In this document: piece after piece, positions 1-12,836 of the stretch | How the letters are laid out: the number at the start of each line of letters is the position of its first letter | Numbering within the stretch: position 1 is the stretch's first letter | From: Candidula unifasciata | Taxonomy: Eukaryota > Mollusca > Gastropoda > Stylommatophora > Geomitridae | DNA length: 64,000 nt | NCBI GenBank assembly: GCA_905116865.2 | Contig: CAJHNH020002557.1 | Coordinates: 642,501 to 706,500, forward strand | Direction of reading: 5' to 3' | Position numbers and translations under genes: made by a program | Notes under the pieces: generated by a model | Seen by the model: only the letters and a program-made list of their open reading frames with translations | Database searches by the model: none | Told to the model about the DNA's origin: nothing

Positions 1-2210
1 AACTGCACTAAATATAAATTGGAGAGGAAACCCATTGAGGAGTATTTTCTAAAACGCAAACAACAAATTACTGCAAACAAATGTTTAAAGGTAGATAGCA
101 ATAGAGACATCCAAAAACTGGTTAAACAATACCTTATTAAAACAAACCCAAACTAAAAAGACCAGATTAAGGATCTACTCAGTACAACAGAAAGAACTGA
201 TCAGATGGTAACACCGCACACCCAAGCGTCAGAGAAGTAGTGTAAGTATGATGAGTGCATAGATGTGAACTTGGATACATACACAAGGATGAGTGAGTGT
301 AGTATGAGTGCATTTATGGATACAGAAGACACAGTGTATGTAGATAGATGGTAAGGGATCACGTATGGATAGGACAGTGGGAATATAGCTGGGCGAAAGG
401 TACAGATGAATGAGTACATGGATATAAAAATGTAATTACTGTATGCATGTATATGTGGGTATGAGTGTGCATGTGTGTATATATATATGGGAGCGTGATA
501 TTTGTGTGTATGAATGACAGTGTACTCAAAGAACCCATAAATTGTGTTGCTGCATGTCTGTTAATTAATGAGAGCATGGAATGAGGTGTGTACGCAGCAA
601 GAAGGTCATCAACACACACCATCCATCAAAACATGGTAAGACAGTACCGGGCAGGTCACATACAAGTAACGAGACATAACTTAAAAGTGACACGACCAGA
701 CGATGCTACAGACATAGCGACACAAAACACACAAGACATGGAAGAGTGAATGTCACTACGTGTGGATGTGCTCGCATATAAAAGAGTTTGCGTGTGTACG
801 TAATGTCAATTAGGTATGCATACATGGATAAGTATAAAAGGAAGTGCAAATATGTAGTGTTGTCTACGTGTATGAGTACTCGAGTGCATGTACGCATACA
901 CCTAGTTGGGTGCGTCCATGTACTCCGGGTATTCATACACAAAACCATACCATTCAACAGCATGCATACAACATGCACATGACCGACAGGACTCACAACA
1001 AGATACGACTGACAGCAAATAGGGAAAACAAGTGACTCAATAATGACAGGACTAGAACACATAACCACCAATACCACCCCATCACTGTGATGATAGCAAA
1101 GGTTGGTAACGTGATACACATAGTCCCGGCAAAAGGCCACGCTAGAATCCAGCAAGACGGCAACGACGAGAAATGACTGAATGGCCTACCGCCCCCTTTC
1201 CCCTTACCCTTCCCTAACTTTCGGATGCACTATGAGTTTAACCTCCCAACCCATTCCCACAGAGAGCACTTGAGTTCGTTGTCCAACATGCCACAGCAAT
1301 TCTCATCGCCGAACATTTGGATCTCAAAGCGTGAGCTGGATGCTCCGGTTATATGGTATTTACGTACACCGGAGTTTAGCTGTCAACACAACCCGACCAC
1401 ATAATAACAGATGACGACTGGACCTGCTTAAGTCACCACATAAACTCTCACATACATATCCATTACATGACTAACCCGTTCATATTACAGGAAGACAACT
1501 ATAAGACCACTATGGTCACACGCGGAACATTTTCACATTTCGGAACTATTCAAATTCAAAACTGTTTTCAGTACTTTTTGGCATAATTTAAATACTCACA
1601 ATTTTAAAACAATAAATGGTGGTCCAAAGGACGTTGTGTAATGGAAGCTCGCTCTCCTTCGAAATACGCCTAGCCAGATCAAAGGGAGACAGAACAAACA
1701 AGAAACACCAAGAAAGAAGAAGGAAGACATGTACCAGTGACAACAGGACGAGCGGTTTGATTCGGATGGAAGCATCAAGCCCAGAAATGGCACAAAAACT
1801 AAAATTCAGTCACGAAAGTGACGCAAATAACCCAGACCACAAATATAGGCGGAGACTGTTAGCAGCCTAGGCTAGCTAGCAGCAGTCTGAACGTGGTCGA
1901 GCTTTTCTTTTTTTTTTTTTTCTCAAAAGGACTTGGACTTGGACTCATCCAGTAAGCTGTGAATTGGCGACGGAACGAACGAACTTAATTTTCATAGGGT
2001 CACAAATTGGGCACACATGCCCGTCTTACATTCGGCCCTTGCAAACACCTATATTTCACACAGCAGTTGTATTTTATCAATAAAGCATGTTATGTCCATA
2101 TATTTATATGATTATTATAACTATCAAGAAAAAACATAAAAGCGTCGGTGGTAAAATGCATGCACACTAGCGAGAGCACACGCACTCACATGCACACGCA
2201 CACTCACTGA
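1..2210. other. Unassigned intergenic sequence
   Basis: I recognise no gene here. The first 156 bases are open in one + frame and read like a lysine-rich coding relic, possibly transposon-derived, but match no family I can name. The rest has many stops in all frames apart from short chance ORFs. Confidence 0.4.
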
Positions 2211-2220
2211 CTTACAAACT

Positions 2221-2311
2221 CATGCATACATATCCACATACATACACACATATCCGCATACATAGACACATACATACATATTACATATACACACACATGC
2301 CACACATACAT

Positions 2312-2342
<31 letters not shown>

Positions 2343-2349
2343 GGCAGGC

Positions 2350-2446
<97 letters not shown>

Positions 2447-2459
2447 TACGTACGTACTT

Positions 2460-2494
<35 letters not shown>

Positions 2495-2760
2495 CTTACT
2501 CACAGAGACACATCCACAGCCACGAACATACACAGACATTTACAGACACACACGCAGACATATAGACGCACGAACAGACACACACACACAGATACACAGA
2601 TAGAAAGAGAGAGACACACACACACACGCAGACACACATAGACGCAGACACTCAGGCAGACACACATACGCACACATAGACACAAACAGATACACACATA
2701 CACAAGTACACACGCAGACACACACAACCGCACACACAGGGGAAAACACACACAGACGAA
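2221..2760. repeat. CAGA/ACAC microsatellite block
   Basis: An ACATAC-rich lead-in is followed by (CAGA)n from about 2311 to 2492 with a few CAGG units, and then by degenerate CACA/CAGACA sequence to about 2760. Long open frames on both strands are only translations of the repeat. Confidence 0.95.
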
Positions 2761-2925
2761 CTTTGCTACCGTCACAATGTACTCCAGTTTTCTCCTTCTC
2801 ATCACATGACCAAACAATGTAGATTGCCTCTTTCTGATACGGGCAATCAGTTCTCTTCGTGAGTCAGTTTCTTTCCAGACATTCTTATTATTATTATTTT
2901 TTTGTTTGGGTCTGTAGTAATATTA

Positions 2926-3200
2926 TCTTCTTCTTCTTCTCGTTCACCGGCTGTAAACTCCGGCGGAAAGTTCTGGTTGTTCGTCCACTTCTGGACTGCA
3001 GTCCTGTTCTAGAACCTGAGTGTTGCGTGTGCATCCGTTTGACAGATCTTTATGCAGACTGTTGGTTCCTTGCCTCTCAGGCAGATGCACTTCAACTTCG
3101 AAGGAAGCTCCCAAATAGTCGACTCTTACGACATGCTTCTGTGTAGGCAGTGGGTTTATTCTTGTTTTTCCTATTGTAGGGCCCCGAACCTACACGGGGG
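2926..3200 (-). mobile_element. SINE-like repeat, (GAA)-tail family
   Basis: This is one of about 18 copies in the window of a 250-290 bp dispersed element. On the element's own strand it starts with a head near AGAATAGACCCACTGCC, passes a GTCGTAAGAGTCGACTAATT block and ends in (GAA)n. Here it is reversed, so TTC units come first. The size, simple-repeat tail and target duplications seen at other copies fit a non-autonomous retroposon. I cannot name the family. Confidence 0.75.
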
Positions 3201-3202
3201 TC

Positions 3203-3304
3203 TTCTTCTTTTTCTTCTTCTTCTTCTTCTTCTTCTTCTTCTTCTTCTTCTTCTTCTTCTTCTTCTTCTTCTTCTTCTTCTTCTTCTTCTTCTTCTTCTT
3301 CTTC
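3203..3304. repeat. (TTC)n microsatellite
   Basis: About 100 bp of nearly pure TTC. It sits exactly where the (GAA) tail of the reversed SINE copy to its right would lie, so it is best read as an expanded SINE tail. Confidence 0.95.
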
Positions 3305-3481
3305 ATGTTCACCAGCTGTACACTCTGGCGGAAAGTTCTGGTTGCTCGTCCACTACTGAACTGCAGTCCTGCTCCAGAACCTGAGTGTTGCGTGTGCATC
3401 AGTTTTACAGGTCTCATTCTCTTAAATACAGACTGTTGGTTCCTTGCCTCTCCGGCAGATGCACTCCGACTTCAAACGGGG
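3305..3481 (-). mobile_element. SINE-like repeat, (GAA)-tail family, truncated
   Basis: Reversed copy that starts after the TTC array and stops at the block reading ACTCCGACTTCAAA. The head of the element is missing, a truncation shared with the copy at 18289-18482. Confidence 0.75.
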
Positions 3482-3637
3482 GAGTAATATTATGATACCT
3501 GACAGCTACGTAACATGAAGTCCAGCCTGGACTGGGAATAAAGAGAATAGCTCATGCAGTGGTAATCAGATTCCAGCAAATCCAGTGTGGTGTTGCACCT
3601 TTGTTGTGTTTTATTTACTGGCAGGTCGGCCGCGAAA

Positions 3638-3930
3638 CTTCTTTCTTCTTCTTCACGTTCACCGGCTGTAGACTCCAGCGGAAAGTTCTGGTTGTTCGTC
3701 CACCTCTCGAATTTAGTCTCGTTCCTGAACCTGAATGTTACATGCACATACGTTTTACAGATCTGACTTTTTTTTGTAGGCAGCTCGTTGGTTCCTTGCC
3801 GCTCAGGCAAATGCACTCTGTCTTAAATGGAAGCTGCCAATTAGTCGACTCTTACCACATGCTTGTTGGGACGGCAGTGGGTCTATTCTTGTCCGCTCCA
3901 ATCCACACTGGTGCTCCAGAACCCACAAAG
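3638..3930 (-). mobile_element. SINE-like repeat, (GAA)-tail family, near full length
   Basis: Reversed copy with the TTC tail at 3640-3655, the conserved body, the GTCGACTCTTACCACATG block and the head region running into ACCCACAAAGTG. It is somewhat more diverged than the copy at 48254. Confidence 0.75.
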
Positions 3931-4740
3931 TGACCCCGGAACCCACAGTTGGAGCTGTCAGATGGGCCGTGAAACAATTTCTCATGTTTCGGTGGGCCGC
4001 GGGGGTAAAAGGTTTGAAGAACACTGGCTTAAATCACAACAAACCGGCATTAGCCCATAACCCAGACGATTCCATACATTTATGTTCAGCAACTCCCACT
4101 TTACAACAAGGAGTTTGTTTGACCTATATAACTCTCTGGCTCCGCTGAGGGGAAAATGGCGTCATGAAAACCCACTTTTAACATCCTTGTTTGTTTGCAA
4201 CAAAGGGAGAGTATTCTTATTTTAGCATAAATATGTGTGCTGTCTGTGTGTACGCGAGCCCGCGCATACATTCACACACGCCGTTTATGCTAGTATTAAA
4301 ACTAGATCGAATTTACCGTTACTCTATAGAATGATAGTTGTTCTGGCTCGGTAGTTAGTTCGTCAGCTGTCAACTGAAGTGGGCAATGTTTAACCCCCCT
4401 CTTCCCCCTTCTTCCCTTGAGGAGCCCGGATTATCTTCTCTGAACGACATTTGAGTCGACTTGTGCCAATGAAAACAGGCATAAGACAGTGTCCAGAATA
4501 TTCTGAACACTCTTTAGGCAGCAGTTACTTCTAAAGAAAATTCCTGTACATGGTTACAATGGGTCTTGTAGTTTTATTTCAAAATCATAGAAGGAAGAGG
4601 GCTGAGCAGCCGCCGCGCCCGCCTCTCCTCCCGAGACAGTCTTTCTGACCCTGCTTTGTTATTTCTAGCCGGGAAATAAATTGTTTCTTATGTGCCTTAC
4701 AAAAAATACGTTCTAACATGAGGCACTGTATTCTAAGTTA
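3931..4740. other. Unassigned intergenic sequence
   Basis: I see no coding potential or familiar repeat in this stretch. A C-rich tract lies near 4396-4420. Confidence 0.4.
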
Positions 4741-5176
4741 GGACAGATGCAGACACGACAGCATCCTTTTTAGGTAGGATAGTAGTGTCTTTAAGACATA
4801 AAATAGGAGCTTTTGAGCTGAAATGATACAGACAAATACTCAGAATATCATAGACAAGAAAGATAAGAAATACTGACATTTTAAAAGATCTGAAAACCCA
4901 GGAAATAGGCAAAGAGACAACATTTTGTCTCGGAAGCTGAAACTGTTGGGTTATAACAAGCGTCATGGCGGACTGGAAAACAGTATTAGTAGAAGTCATG
5001 GTACCAGAAAGGAGGGGCAGAGGTCGACCAACACGAAGATGGACACAGGATATAAGTGACTACTTGAATATTAAAGTACATGAGGCGGGAGAACTGTGGA
5101 GAGACCGAGTTTCTTGCAGGCAGATCGCGATGAGAGCGACGTTCTGCAAAGGACCTGCTACATGATGATGATGCTA
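4741..5176 (+). mobile_element. LINE 3' end (RTE-like), degraded
   Basis: The + strand translation, with frameshifts, matches the carboxyl end of an endonuclease/reverse-transcriptase LINE: a GAFELK block, then ILRIS, then RNTDILKDL. An open part at 4965-5165 carries VPERRGRGRPTRRWTQDIS and ends in MRATFCKGPAT. It stops at a short (ATG)n tail near 5161-5172. The same family recurs reversed at 46249-46520 and 49180-49994. The clade is assigned from memory of this carboxyl motif set. Confidence 0.7.
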
Positions 5177-5586
5177 TTGCTGTTGATTCTATTTAAAGTC
5201 AATATGAAATCGTTGGATGGATGTTTAAAATAGGCCGCTTTTAACAAAGATCTTGCACAAATTATTGGGGTGGCAGGCTCAAAAGACGTGAGCTTCGAAG
5301 TTCCAGTTTCCCTAGCAAGACAAAAAACGAAGAAACCCAACCGCAATAAACCACGTATTGAAATTCTAGTGACAAGACGCTCAGCAACTATGGTAACATT
5401 CTGAAAGCAATTACGGTGTCTGCACAAACTTCCGACAAGAAAATATTTGCAAGGCTGTACCTATCGATTTTTGTTTTCACGCTGTAATGATAGGCGTAGT
5501 TGAGATGTGACCGGACTTTAAATGTCAGGCAATCCGTAAGGCATACACCGTTCGAGAAAATTGCTTTCATAAAATATGGAAGTAAA

Positions 5587-5602
5587 AAAAAAAAGGAGAA
5601 AG

Positions 5603-5676
<74 letters not shown>

Positions 5677-5832
5677 AAGAGAGAAGCAGACAGAGAGTCA
5701 CACACACAGATAATGGCAGAGAGAGAAAGAGAGAGAAAGAGGGAAGCAGACAGAGAGAGTCACACACACAGATAATGGCAGAGAGAGTTAGAGAGAACAA
5801 GAGGGAAGCAGACAGAGTCACACACAGATAAT

Positions 5833-5868
<36 letters not shown>

Positions 5869-5956
5869 GAAACGAGAGACAGGAGTGATCGAAAGAGAAA
5901 TACAAAACAGAACAAGAAGAGTAAGAGAGGATCTTAATCTTAAGTAGGATGACATC

Positions 5957-6003
<47 letters not shown>

Positions 6004-6005
6004 GA
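5587..6005. repeat. (GA)n microsatellite with 60-bp repeats
   Basis: Three GA runs (about 5606-5694, 5838-5872 and 5958-6004) are separated by three near-copies of a segment containing CACACACAGATAATGGCAGA. The block is purine-rich on the + strand. Confidence 0.9.
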
Positions 6006-6175
6006 GATCAAACAGAAAGTAAAAAGAAGAATGAAAGTATAGGAAAGAAACAGAACGAAATAGGTTGAGAAAGAAAGAGAACAAGAGAGAATGGTGGAGA
6101 GAGACAGAGAGTGGAATGTCAAGCTTATGAGAGAAACATAACAGAATAATAAACTAAAACTCAGTGAATGGAACT

Positions 6176-8392
6176 GTGACTGACTGACTGACTGACTAGA
6201 CTGACTGACTGACTGGACTGACTGACTGACTGACTGACTGACTAGTCTGTCTGACTGACTGACTGGACTGACTGACTGGGCTGACTGACTGACTGACTGG
6301 ACTGACTGACCTGACTTGACTGACTGACTGGAACTGACTGACTGACTGACTTGACTGACTGACTGGACTGACTAACTGACTGACTGACTGGACTGACTGA
6401 CTGGACTGACTGACTAACTGACTGGACTGACTGACTGGACTGACTGACTGGACTGACTGACTGACTTGACTGACTGACTGGACTGACTGACTGGACTGAC
6501 TGACTTGACTGACTGACTGGACTGACTGGAATGACTGACTGGACTGACTGACTGACTGGACGGACTGACTGACTGGACTGACTGACTAGACTGACTGACT
6601 GACTGAATGACTGGACTGACTGACTGACTGGACTGACTGACTGAGTGACTGGACTGACTGACTGGACTGACTGACTGGACTGACTGACTGGACTGACTGG
6701 ACAGACTGACTGGACTGACTGTCTGGACTGACTGACTGGACTGACTGACTGACTGGACTGACTGACTGGACTGACTGGCTGACTGACTGACTGACTGACT
6801 GACAGACTGGACTGACTGACTGACTGACTGGACTGACTGACTGAGTGACTGGACTGACTGACTGAGTGACTGACTTGACTGACTAGACTGACTGGACTGA
6901 CTGACTAGACTGAGTGACTGACTTACTGACTGACTGGACTGACTGACTGACTGGACTGACTGACTGACTGACTAGACTGACTGACTGACTGACTGGACTG
7001 ACTGACTGGACTGACTGACTGAGTGACTGGACTGACTGACTTGACTGACTAGACTGACTGGACTGACTGACTAGACTGAGTGACTCACTGACTGACTGAC
7101 TGGACTGACTGACTAACTGACTGGACTGACTGACTGACTGACTGACTAGACTGACTGACTGACTGACTGGACTGACTGACTGGACTGACTGGACTGACAT
7201 GACTGACTGACTGACTGACTGACTGACTGGACTGACTGGACTGACTGGACTGACTGACTGACTGGACTGAATGACCGACTGACTGACTGACTGGACTGAC
7301 TGACTGACTGCACTGACTGGACAGACTGACTGACTGCACTGACTGACTGGACTGACTGACTGACTGACTGACTGACTGACTAGACTGACTGATCGACTGA
7401 CTGGACTGACTGACTGACTGACTGGACTGACTGACTGAACTGACTGACTGACTGACTGACTGACTAGACTGACTAGACTGACTGACTGGACTGACTGGAC
7501 TGGACTGACTGACTGGACTGGACTGACTGACTGACTGGACTGACTGACTGACTGACTGGACTGACTGACTGAACTGACTGACTGACTAGACTGACTGACT
7601 GGACTGGACTGACTGGACTGACTGGACTGGACTGACTGGACTGACTGGACTGGACTGACTGGACTGACTGACTGATTGGACTGGACTGACTCACTGACTG
7701 GACTGGACTGACTGACTGACTGGACTGACTGACTGGACTGGACTGACTGACTGGACTGACTGACTGGACTGGACTGACTGACTGACTGGACTGACTGACT
7801 GGACTGGACTGACTGACTGACTGACTGGACTGACTGACTGGACTGACTGACTGACTGGACTGACTGACTGACTGACTGACTGACTGGACTGGACTGGACT
7901 GGACTGACTGGACTGACTGACTGGACTGTCTGATGGACTGGACTGGACTGACTGGACTGACTGACTGGACTGTCTGACTGGACTGACTGACTGACTGACT
8001 GACTGGACTGACTGACTGACTGACTGGACTGACTGACTGGACCGGACTGACTGACTGACTGGACTGACTGACTGATTGGACTGGACTGACTCACTGACTG
8101 GACTGGACTGACTGACTGACTGACTGGACTGACTGACTGACTGACTGGACTGACTGACTGACTGACTGGACTGACTGGACTGACTGACTGACTGACTGGA
8201 CTGGACTGACTGACTGGACTGACTGACTGACTGGACTGACTGACTGGACTGGACTGGACTGACTGACTGGACTGACTGACTGACTGGACTGACTGACTGG
8301 ACTGGACTGACTGGACTGACTGACTGGACTGGACTGACTGACTGGACTGACTGACTGACTGACTGGACTGACTGACTGACTGGACTGACTGA
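6176..8392. repeat. 2.2-kb GACT/GGACT satellite
   Basis: About 2.2 kb is built almost only from GACT units with interspersed GGACT units. The mix of 4- and 5-mers keeps changing frame, yet no combination makes a stop on the minus strand. This produces long minus-strand open frames of only Q, S, V and P. The composition shows these are not genes. Confidence 0.97.
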
Positions 8393-8637
8393 CAGGCAGC
8401 AAGTGATTATGAAAAGAAGCACAACAATTTGAAGAAAGAAAAGATTATTATCAGAAATTTAAAAAAAAAGAAAAAGAAAGAAAGAAAGAAGGAACGAAAC
8501 AAGCTAGAAATAAACAAGGAACAGCAAGAACTATAACAAATGAAAGGAATGAAAGATGTAGGTCGGAAAAAAGAGATGCGCGATAGAAAGACAGAATATG
8601 AAAGGAAAATACAAAATAATGTCAAAGAGAAAATCTT

Positions 8638-8805
8638 CTTTCTTTCTCGCTTTTACTGGCTGTAAACTCCAGGGGAAAGTTCTGGTTATTCATCCACGTC
8701 TGGACATTTTTGCTCCAAAACTTGAGTTTTGCGTGCTCATCCGTTTTACAGATCTGGCTTATTTGTAAGCTTCCTTCCCTCTCAGGCAGATACACTCTGA
8801 CTTCA
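8638..8805 (-). mobile_element. SINE-like repeat, (GAA)-tail family, fragment
   Basis: Diverged reversed copy: TTTACTGGCTGTAAACTCC, then the AAGTTCTGGTT and CAGATCTGGCTTATTTG blocks, ending at ACTCTGACTTCAAAGGG. The head is missing. Confidence 0.7.
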
Positions 8806-9000
8806 AAGGGAAAGATAGATCACTACGGTCTGAGGAGAATAGCGTTGCGACGATTTACCAGGGGATCTGGCCGACGCTCAACACTCAGGGGAACGGCGAG
8901 ACGAATTTACAATCAGACAGTTACCGGTGCCATTAGAATTAGAACTTGTTTCTTGCTGCTGAAGATGGGGACAGAGTGCTATGATGTCAATTCTCAATTC
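8806..9000 (+). mobile_element. LINE 3' end (RNase H-type family), fragment
   Basis: The segment from CACTACGGTCTGAGGAG to GATGTCAATTCTCAATTCA matches the ends of the LINE fragments at 16130-16580 and, reversed, at 60180-60890. It covers the end of the coding region and the 3' untranslated part with CTGCTGAAGATGG. Confidence 0.7.
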
Positions 9001-9330
9001 AGGGGGCTGCGTGGTCTCGAGGCATGGTGTCCGCCTCGAGTGCTAGAAGTACCGGGTTCAATCCCCGGTAGGGGCTGGGTTTTTTTCACGTGGACTTGAA
9101 CCTCTAGTAATTTCCCCTGGTCTCTGGGTAGTGAGATCGGACGCCCGTGTGCATTATTGCGCACGTAAAAAAATCACTTGGCGGTTGGAAATCGAAAAGA
9201 GTAGCCAAACGGCGCTGCCTGGGCAAAATGTGGAGATAAAAATTCACCTAAAGTATTTCAGGATCCTCGCCGGTGCTACAGAGCCTGTGCACTGTGCTGA
9301 GCTTCTTCGGACTCAGACTTGAGTAAGAAG
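9001..9330 (+). mobile_element. tRNA-derived SINE (family B)
   Basis: A tRNA-like head has a box-A-like TGGTCTCGAGGC and a box B reading GGTTCAATCCC about 50 bp further on. A roughly 250-bp body ends in AGTAAGAAGAAAT. The same head occurs at 15361. It is not a tRNA gene because no cloverleaf stem closes. Confidence 0.7.
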
Positions 9331-9929
9331 AAATAATGTGGGCCATGATGTTGATCCGTTATTCAAATCTCAAACCTCTTGGCTAGAACTTGGCGCTGCG
9401 TGATCTCAAAAACACAATGCAGAATTCATTACCTGGCGGTATGTTACAGTCAATCAAACGTCTGTAACAAAAAACACACAATCATTCTATTGTGCTTCAA
9501 GCAAACAATAATTCTAGTACAGATTTGGTGAAACAACAATGACATATTGAAAAGGAAGGGCGGTTTGTTTGTTGTTTCGTTTCGTTAATTCCATCTTTAC
9601 AGTGTCACAAGTTGTTTATCAGATCTAACCTTTGATTTCTTTTGGTGCTGTTTGAAGATTTTCTTCAATCGTTTCTTTCAATATTACTGCGTTGCCCCCA
9701 CCCCAATTTTCTGCTCGTAATGTTCTAGTTCTGACATTATTTTAGTCTTTCTTCTTTTTCATCCCTGTATTTTTTTTTTTAGCTTGTGCATCCTCCTTCT
9801 TTTAATTAATTTGTTCCCAAGCCCTTTCTTTTTTCCCATTTTAATCCACTTCTATCTCTTTGCCGTACTACTACCACTGCACCTGCTTTTGCTTCTGCTG
9901 TCGAAGAAAATGAAGTTGGAGAAGGGCAG
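9331..9929. other. Unassigned intergenic sequence
   Basis: AT-rich sequence with T runs; I see no gene or familiar repeat in it. Confidence 0.4.
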
Positions 9930-10300
<371 letters not shown>

Positions 10301-10970
10301 AAACGAAGTAGGGTAAAGAAGAAGATGGTGGGAAAAAAAAGAAAATAATGGGGAAAGAAAGACAGAACAAGAAAGAAAAACCGAAAGAAAAAAAAAGGAA
10401 GGAGAAATTAAAGAAACACAAACAGACAGACAGAAAGAAGACAAAATTAAACACACAAACAACTCGGTAGACAGCTGTAGAGAAATGGATGCACACAAGA
10501 GCTCACTCAAACACATCTCTGTCTAAACCCGACCTGTCCTTGGCCAACTTACAATTATAACACATCTCTGACACGATCCATCTAATTATCGGTGCCCTGG
10601 AACAGATCTACGGATAACAGAAAAGAAAAATATCGATGCTGTCTTATCTGGCAGCTTACCTGACAACTTTCGTAATCCACAAAACATTAATGTTTGCATT
10701 CCTCGCCAGGTTTTTCTGTCGCTGCATGCTGAACCAATTCTCTCCCACTAAACGTAATTTATTTTTCATTTTACTAACAGTCTTGCTGGGTCGAGTAAAT
10801 ATAGGACAGATGTGTGTGCGAATTTTTGTTGTTCGTTATTTTGCTTTAAAATGTTGTGTAATTCACTGTGGGGAAAATGGGGGAAAAGGGGGGGGGGGGG
10901 TAATCATGTGTTAAAACTGGATTTTGTTTGGTAGAATTCGGGCAGATGCTAGTCGGGTACAACAGCAGGT

Positions 10971-11412
10971 ACAACTCACGTTTCAGTGCCCAGGCTCCGC
11001 CCACTTACACACTAGGTCACTTTTCCTTCATACTTCGTTAGGCTCGTAAATTTTGCTGAAGGTAACAGGGGTGTCCCTGTGTACTGTTTGGTTTGAAAAG
11101 CTTTATGTGTTCGCTTCACCGGCCGGCGATATCGAGTGTTGTATATTCCATGGATGTCAGCGCTTTTAAAGTTTCCAAAACATGCAGAACTGGCCCAAAC
11201 ACAAACTCCCCTACGAGAGTGCTGCAACCTACGCCCCATGCATTCTCTTTTTCGAAATGAAAACGTAAATAGAAGACAACACAGAAAGCTTTTGAGCAAA
11301 CTGTAAACCGGGACACCCCTGTAACCTTGAGCAAAGTCTACGAGCCAGACCAAGCACTAATCAAAAGTCACCTAGTGTGTAAGTGGGCGGAGCCCAGACC
11401 CGAGTTAGTTGT
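10971..11412. mobile_element. Foldback / MITE-like element with long inverted repeats
   Basis: Left arm 10971-11110 and right arm 11275-11412 are inverted copies over about 130 bp. Both contain GGCTCCGCCCACTTACACAC at the outside and CAGGGGTGTCCC then AAAGCTTT inside. Both ends read ACAACT inward. A unique centre of about 170 bp carries no transposase. I could not find a clear target duplication, so the superfamily is open. Confidence 0.75.
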
Positions 11413-11482
11413 TCCCAAAAGCAATAGCAAGAAGCAGTTAAACAATTACAGAAAGTGCAAAATACACCTCACAGGTTACAAG

Positions 11483-12002
11483 CAGTGTTGCCACTTTGGA
11501 TGTTTTACATCCATATTTAGATGTTTTCCCTTGCATTTAGATGGCGTTTTTGACGTTTAGATGGTAGCTGTCTTTCTAGATGTTTTATTTGGAGTAAATT
11601 TATCAAATCTAACCTAAGAAACAGGATGAAATTTGACCTCCTAAATGCTATCTTGACAATAAAATTCGGCCTGATAAGAGTAGGAAAAGGCTGTTCCACT
11701 TATCAGCTCCCTGATTGTGTATTAAAAGAAATTGGAACAGCTAAATCATACCAGAGTCTTTTTGGATCTGAAGCTTCAACTTCATCATCCAAGCTAAGTT
11801 TATCCTGTGGATCTTGTAAGGCAAACTTCAGTAAAGATGAGGACATGATTCTATAGGGTAAGGCATATTAACTGCTATGTAATTTGTGACTCTTTCCATT
11901 TGCATGTTTTTTCTAGATTTTTTCAACGCAAATTTAGATGTTTTTATATATTTTTTTGACTCCGTTTTGGGTGTTTTTTGTCAAAGAAAAGTGGCAACAC
12001 TG
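11483..12002 (+). mobile_element. Non-autonomous hAT element, copy 1
   Basis: A 520-bp element bounded by inverted termini CAGTGTTGCCACTTT. It is flanked by 8-bp near-identical duplications, GTTACAAG (11475-11482) and TTTACAAG (12003-12010), the hAT signature. The interior (11626-11856) encodes a remnant with RNRMKFDLLNAILTIKFGL, which resembles the carboxyl end of hAT transposases. The catalytic part is absent, so it is an internally deleted derivative. A second, inverted copy is at 13612-14140. Confidence 0.88.
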
Positions 12003-12010
12003 TTTACAAG

Positions 12011-12836
12011 AGGATATAGAAAGTTGGAAAAGAAAAAGTAGAAGAGTTCAAGCACTGTGCAACAGTTGAAAAAAAAAAAAAATCTAATGGAAACATTTTA
12101 TGAGCGAAATTCGAGGGGATGCAAAGGAAGGATCGGCCTGTCACAACATGGCTCATATACAATGATAACGGTATGCCAATGACAACAGACAAGGAGAAAG
12201 GGGAAGCATACTGATAGGGAACTTAGAAATTAAGTTAGAGATAAACAGTCTAATACTAGAAATTATAATTATTTTCAGAATATCATCAGGTTGGAGGATA
12301 TAAAGTTGATATTACAAAAAGCAAAAGACACTAGGCCAGGGCCAGACGGAGTCAGGTATGCCGTTATGAAGAGCATGCGAGATAAAGACTTGAGAGAGAT
12401 GGCATTTCACTTCAACGAGAGCATCAGAACAGCTTCGGTACCAAAGGAATGGGTAGACAGCTACCTAATCCCACTTTCAAAAGCAGGCAAAGACCATTCC
12501 AGACTCAGCGGTTTCAGGATTATAACCCTGCAAAATACTTTTGGCAAGGTGATGGAGAATATAATTGCCGTTAAACAAAAAATTTTTTTTGGAAAGAGAA
12601 GAGCTCTTGCCAAAAGATTTGGGTAATTACAAGCCAAGAAAAATATCTAGTCAAATGCAGCTACTTTTGCATTTGATATTAATGAGGGGTTCCAGAATAG
12701 ATGGGAGACGGTAGTGACAGCATTTGATCTTGAGGATGCTTACAATAGAGTCAAGTGTGATATTTTGATATCTACACTCATGGAGAAAGGAGTTTATCAC
12801 TGGCTGATGAACTGGATAGCAGCTGTCCTGCATGTG
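12011..12836 (+). pseudogene. LINE reverse-transcriptase fragment
   Basis: A degraded non-LTR retrotransposon fragment. Around 12115-12210 a frame reads DRPVTTW and GMPMTTDKEKGEAY. Open codons at 12291-12626 carry RPGPDGVRYAVMKS, PKEWVDSYLIPL and GFRIITLQNTFGKVMENI, typical of LINE reverse transcriptase. After a frameshift and stops, 12714-12836 gives FDLEDAYNRVKCDIL, the motif A region. It is cut off by the minisatellite at 12837. The style fits RNase H-bearing (I/Nimb-like) LINEs; the clade is inference. Confidence 0.85.

Noticed and set aside
1..156. Partial gene at the window start
   Set aside because: It is open for 51 codons only and is not similar to any family I recognise.
6883..8422. 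Long minus-strand open frames of 403 and 243 codons
   Set aside because: They contain only Q, S, V and P and are translations of the GACT satellite.
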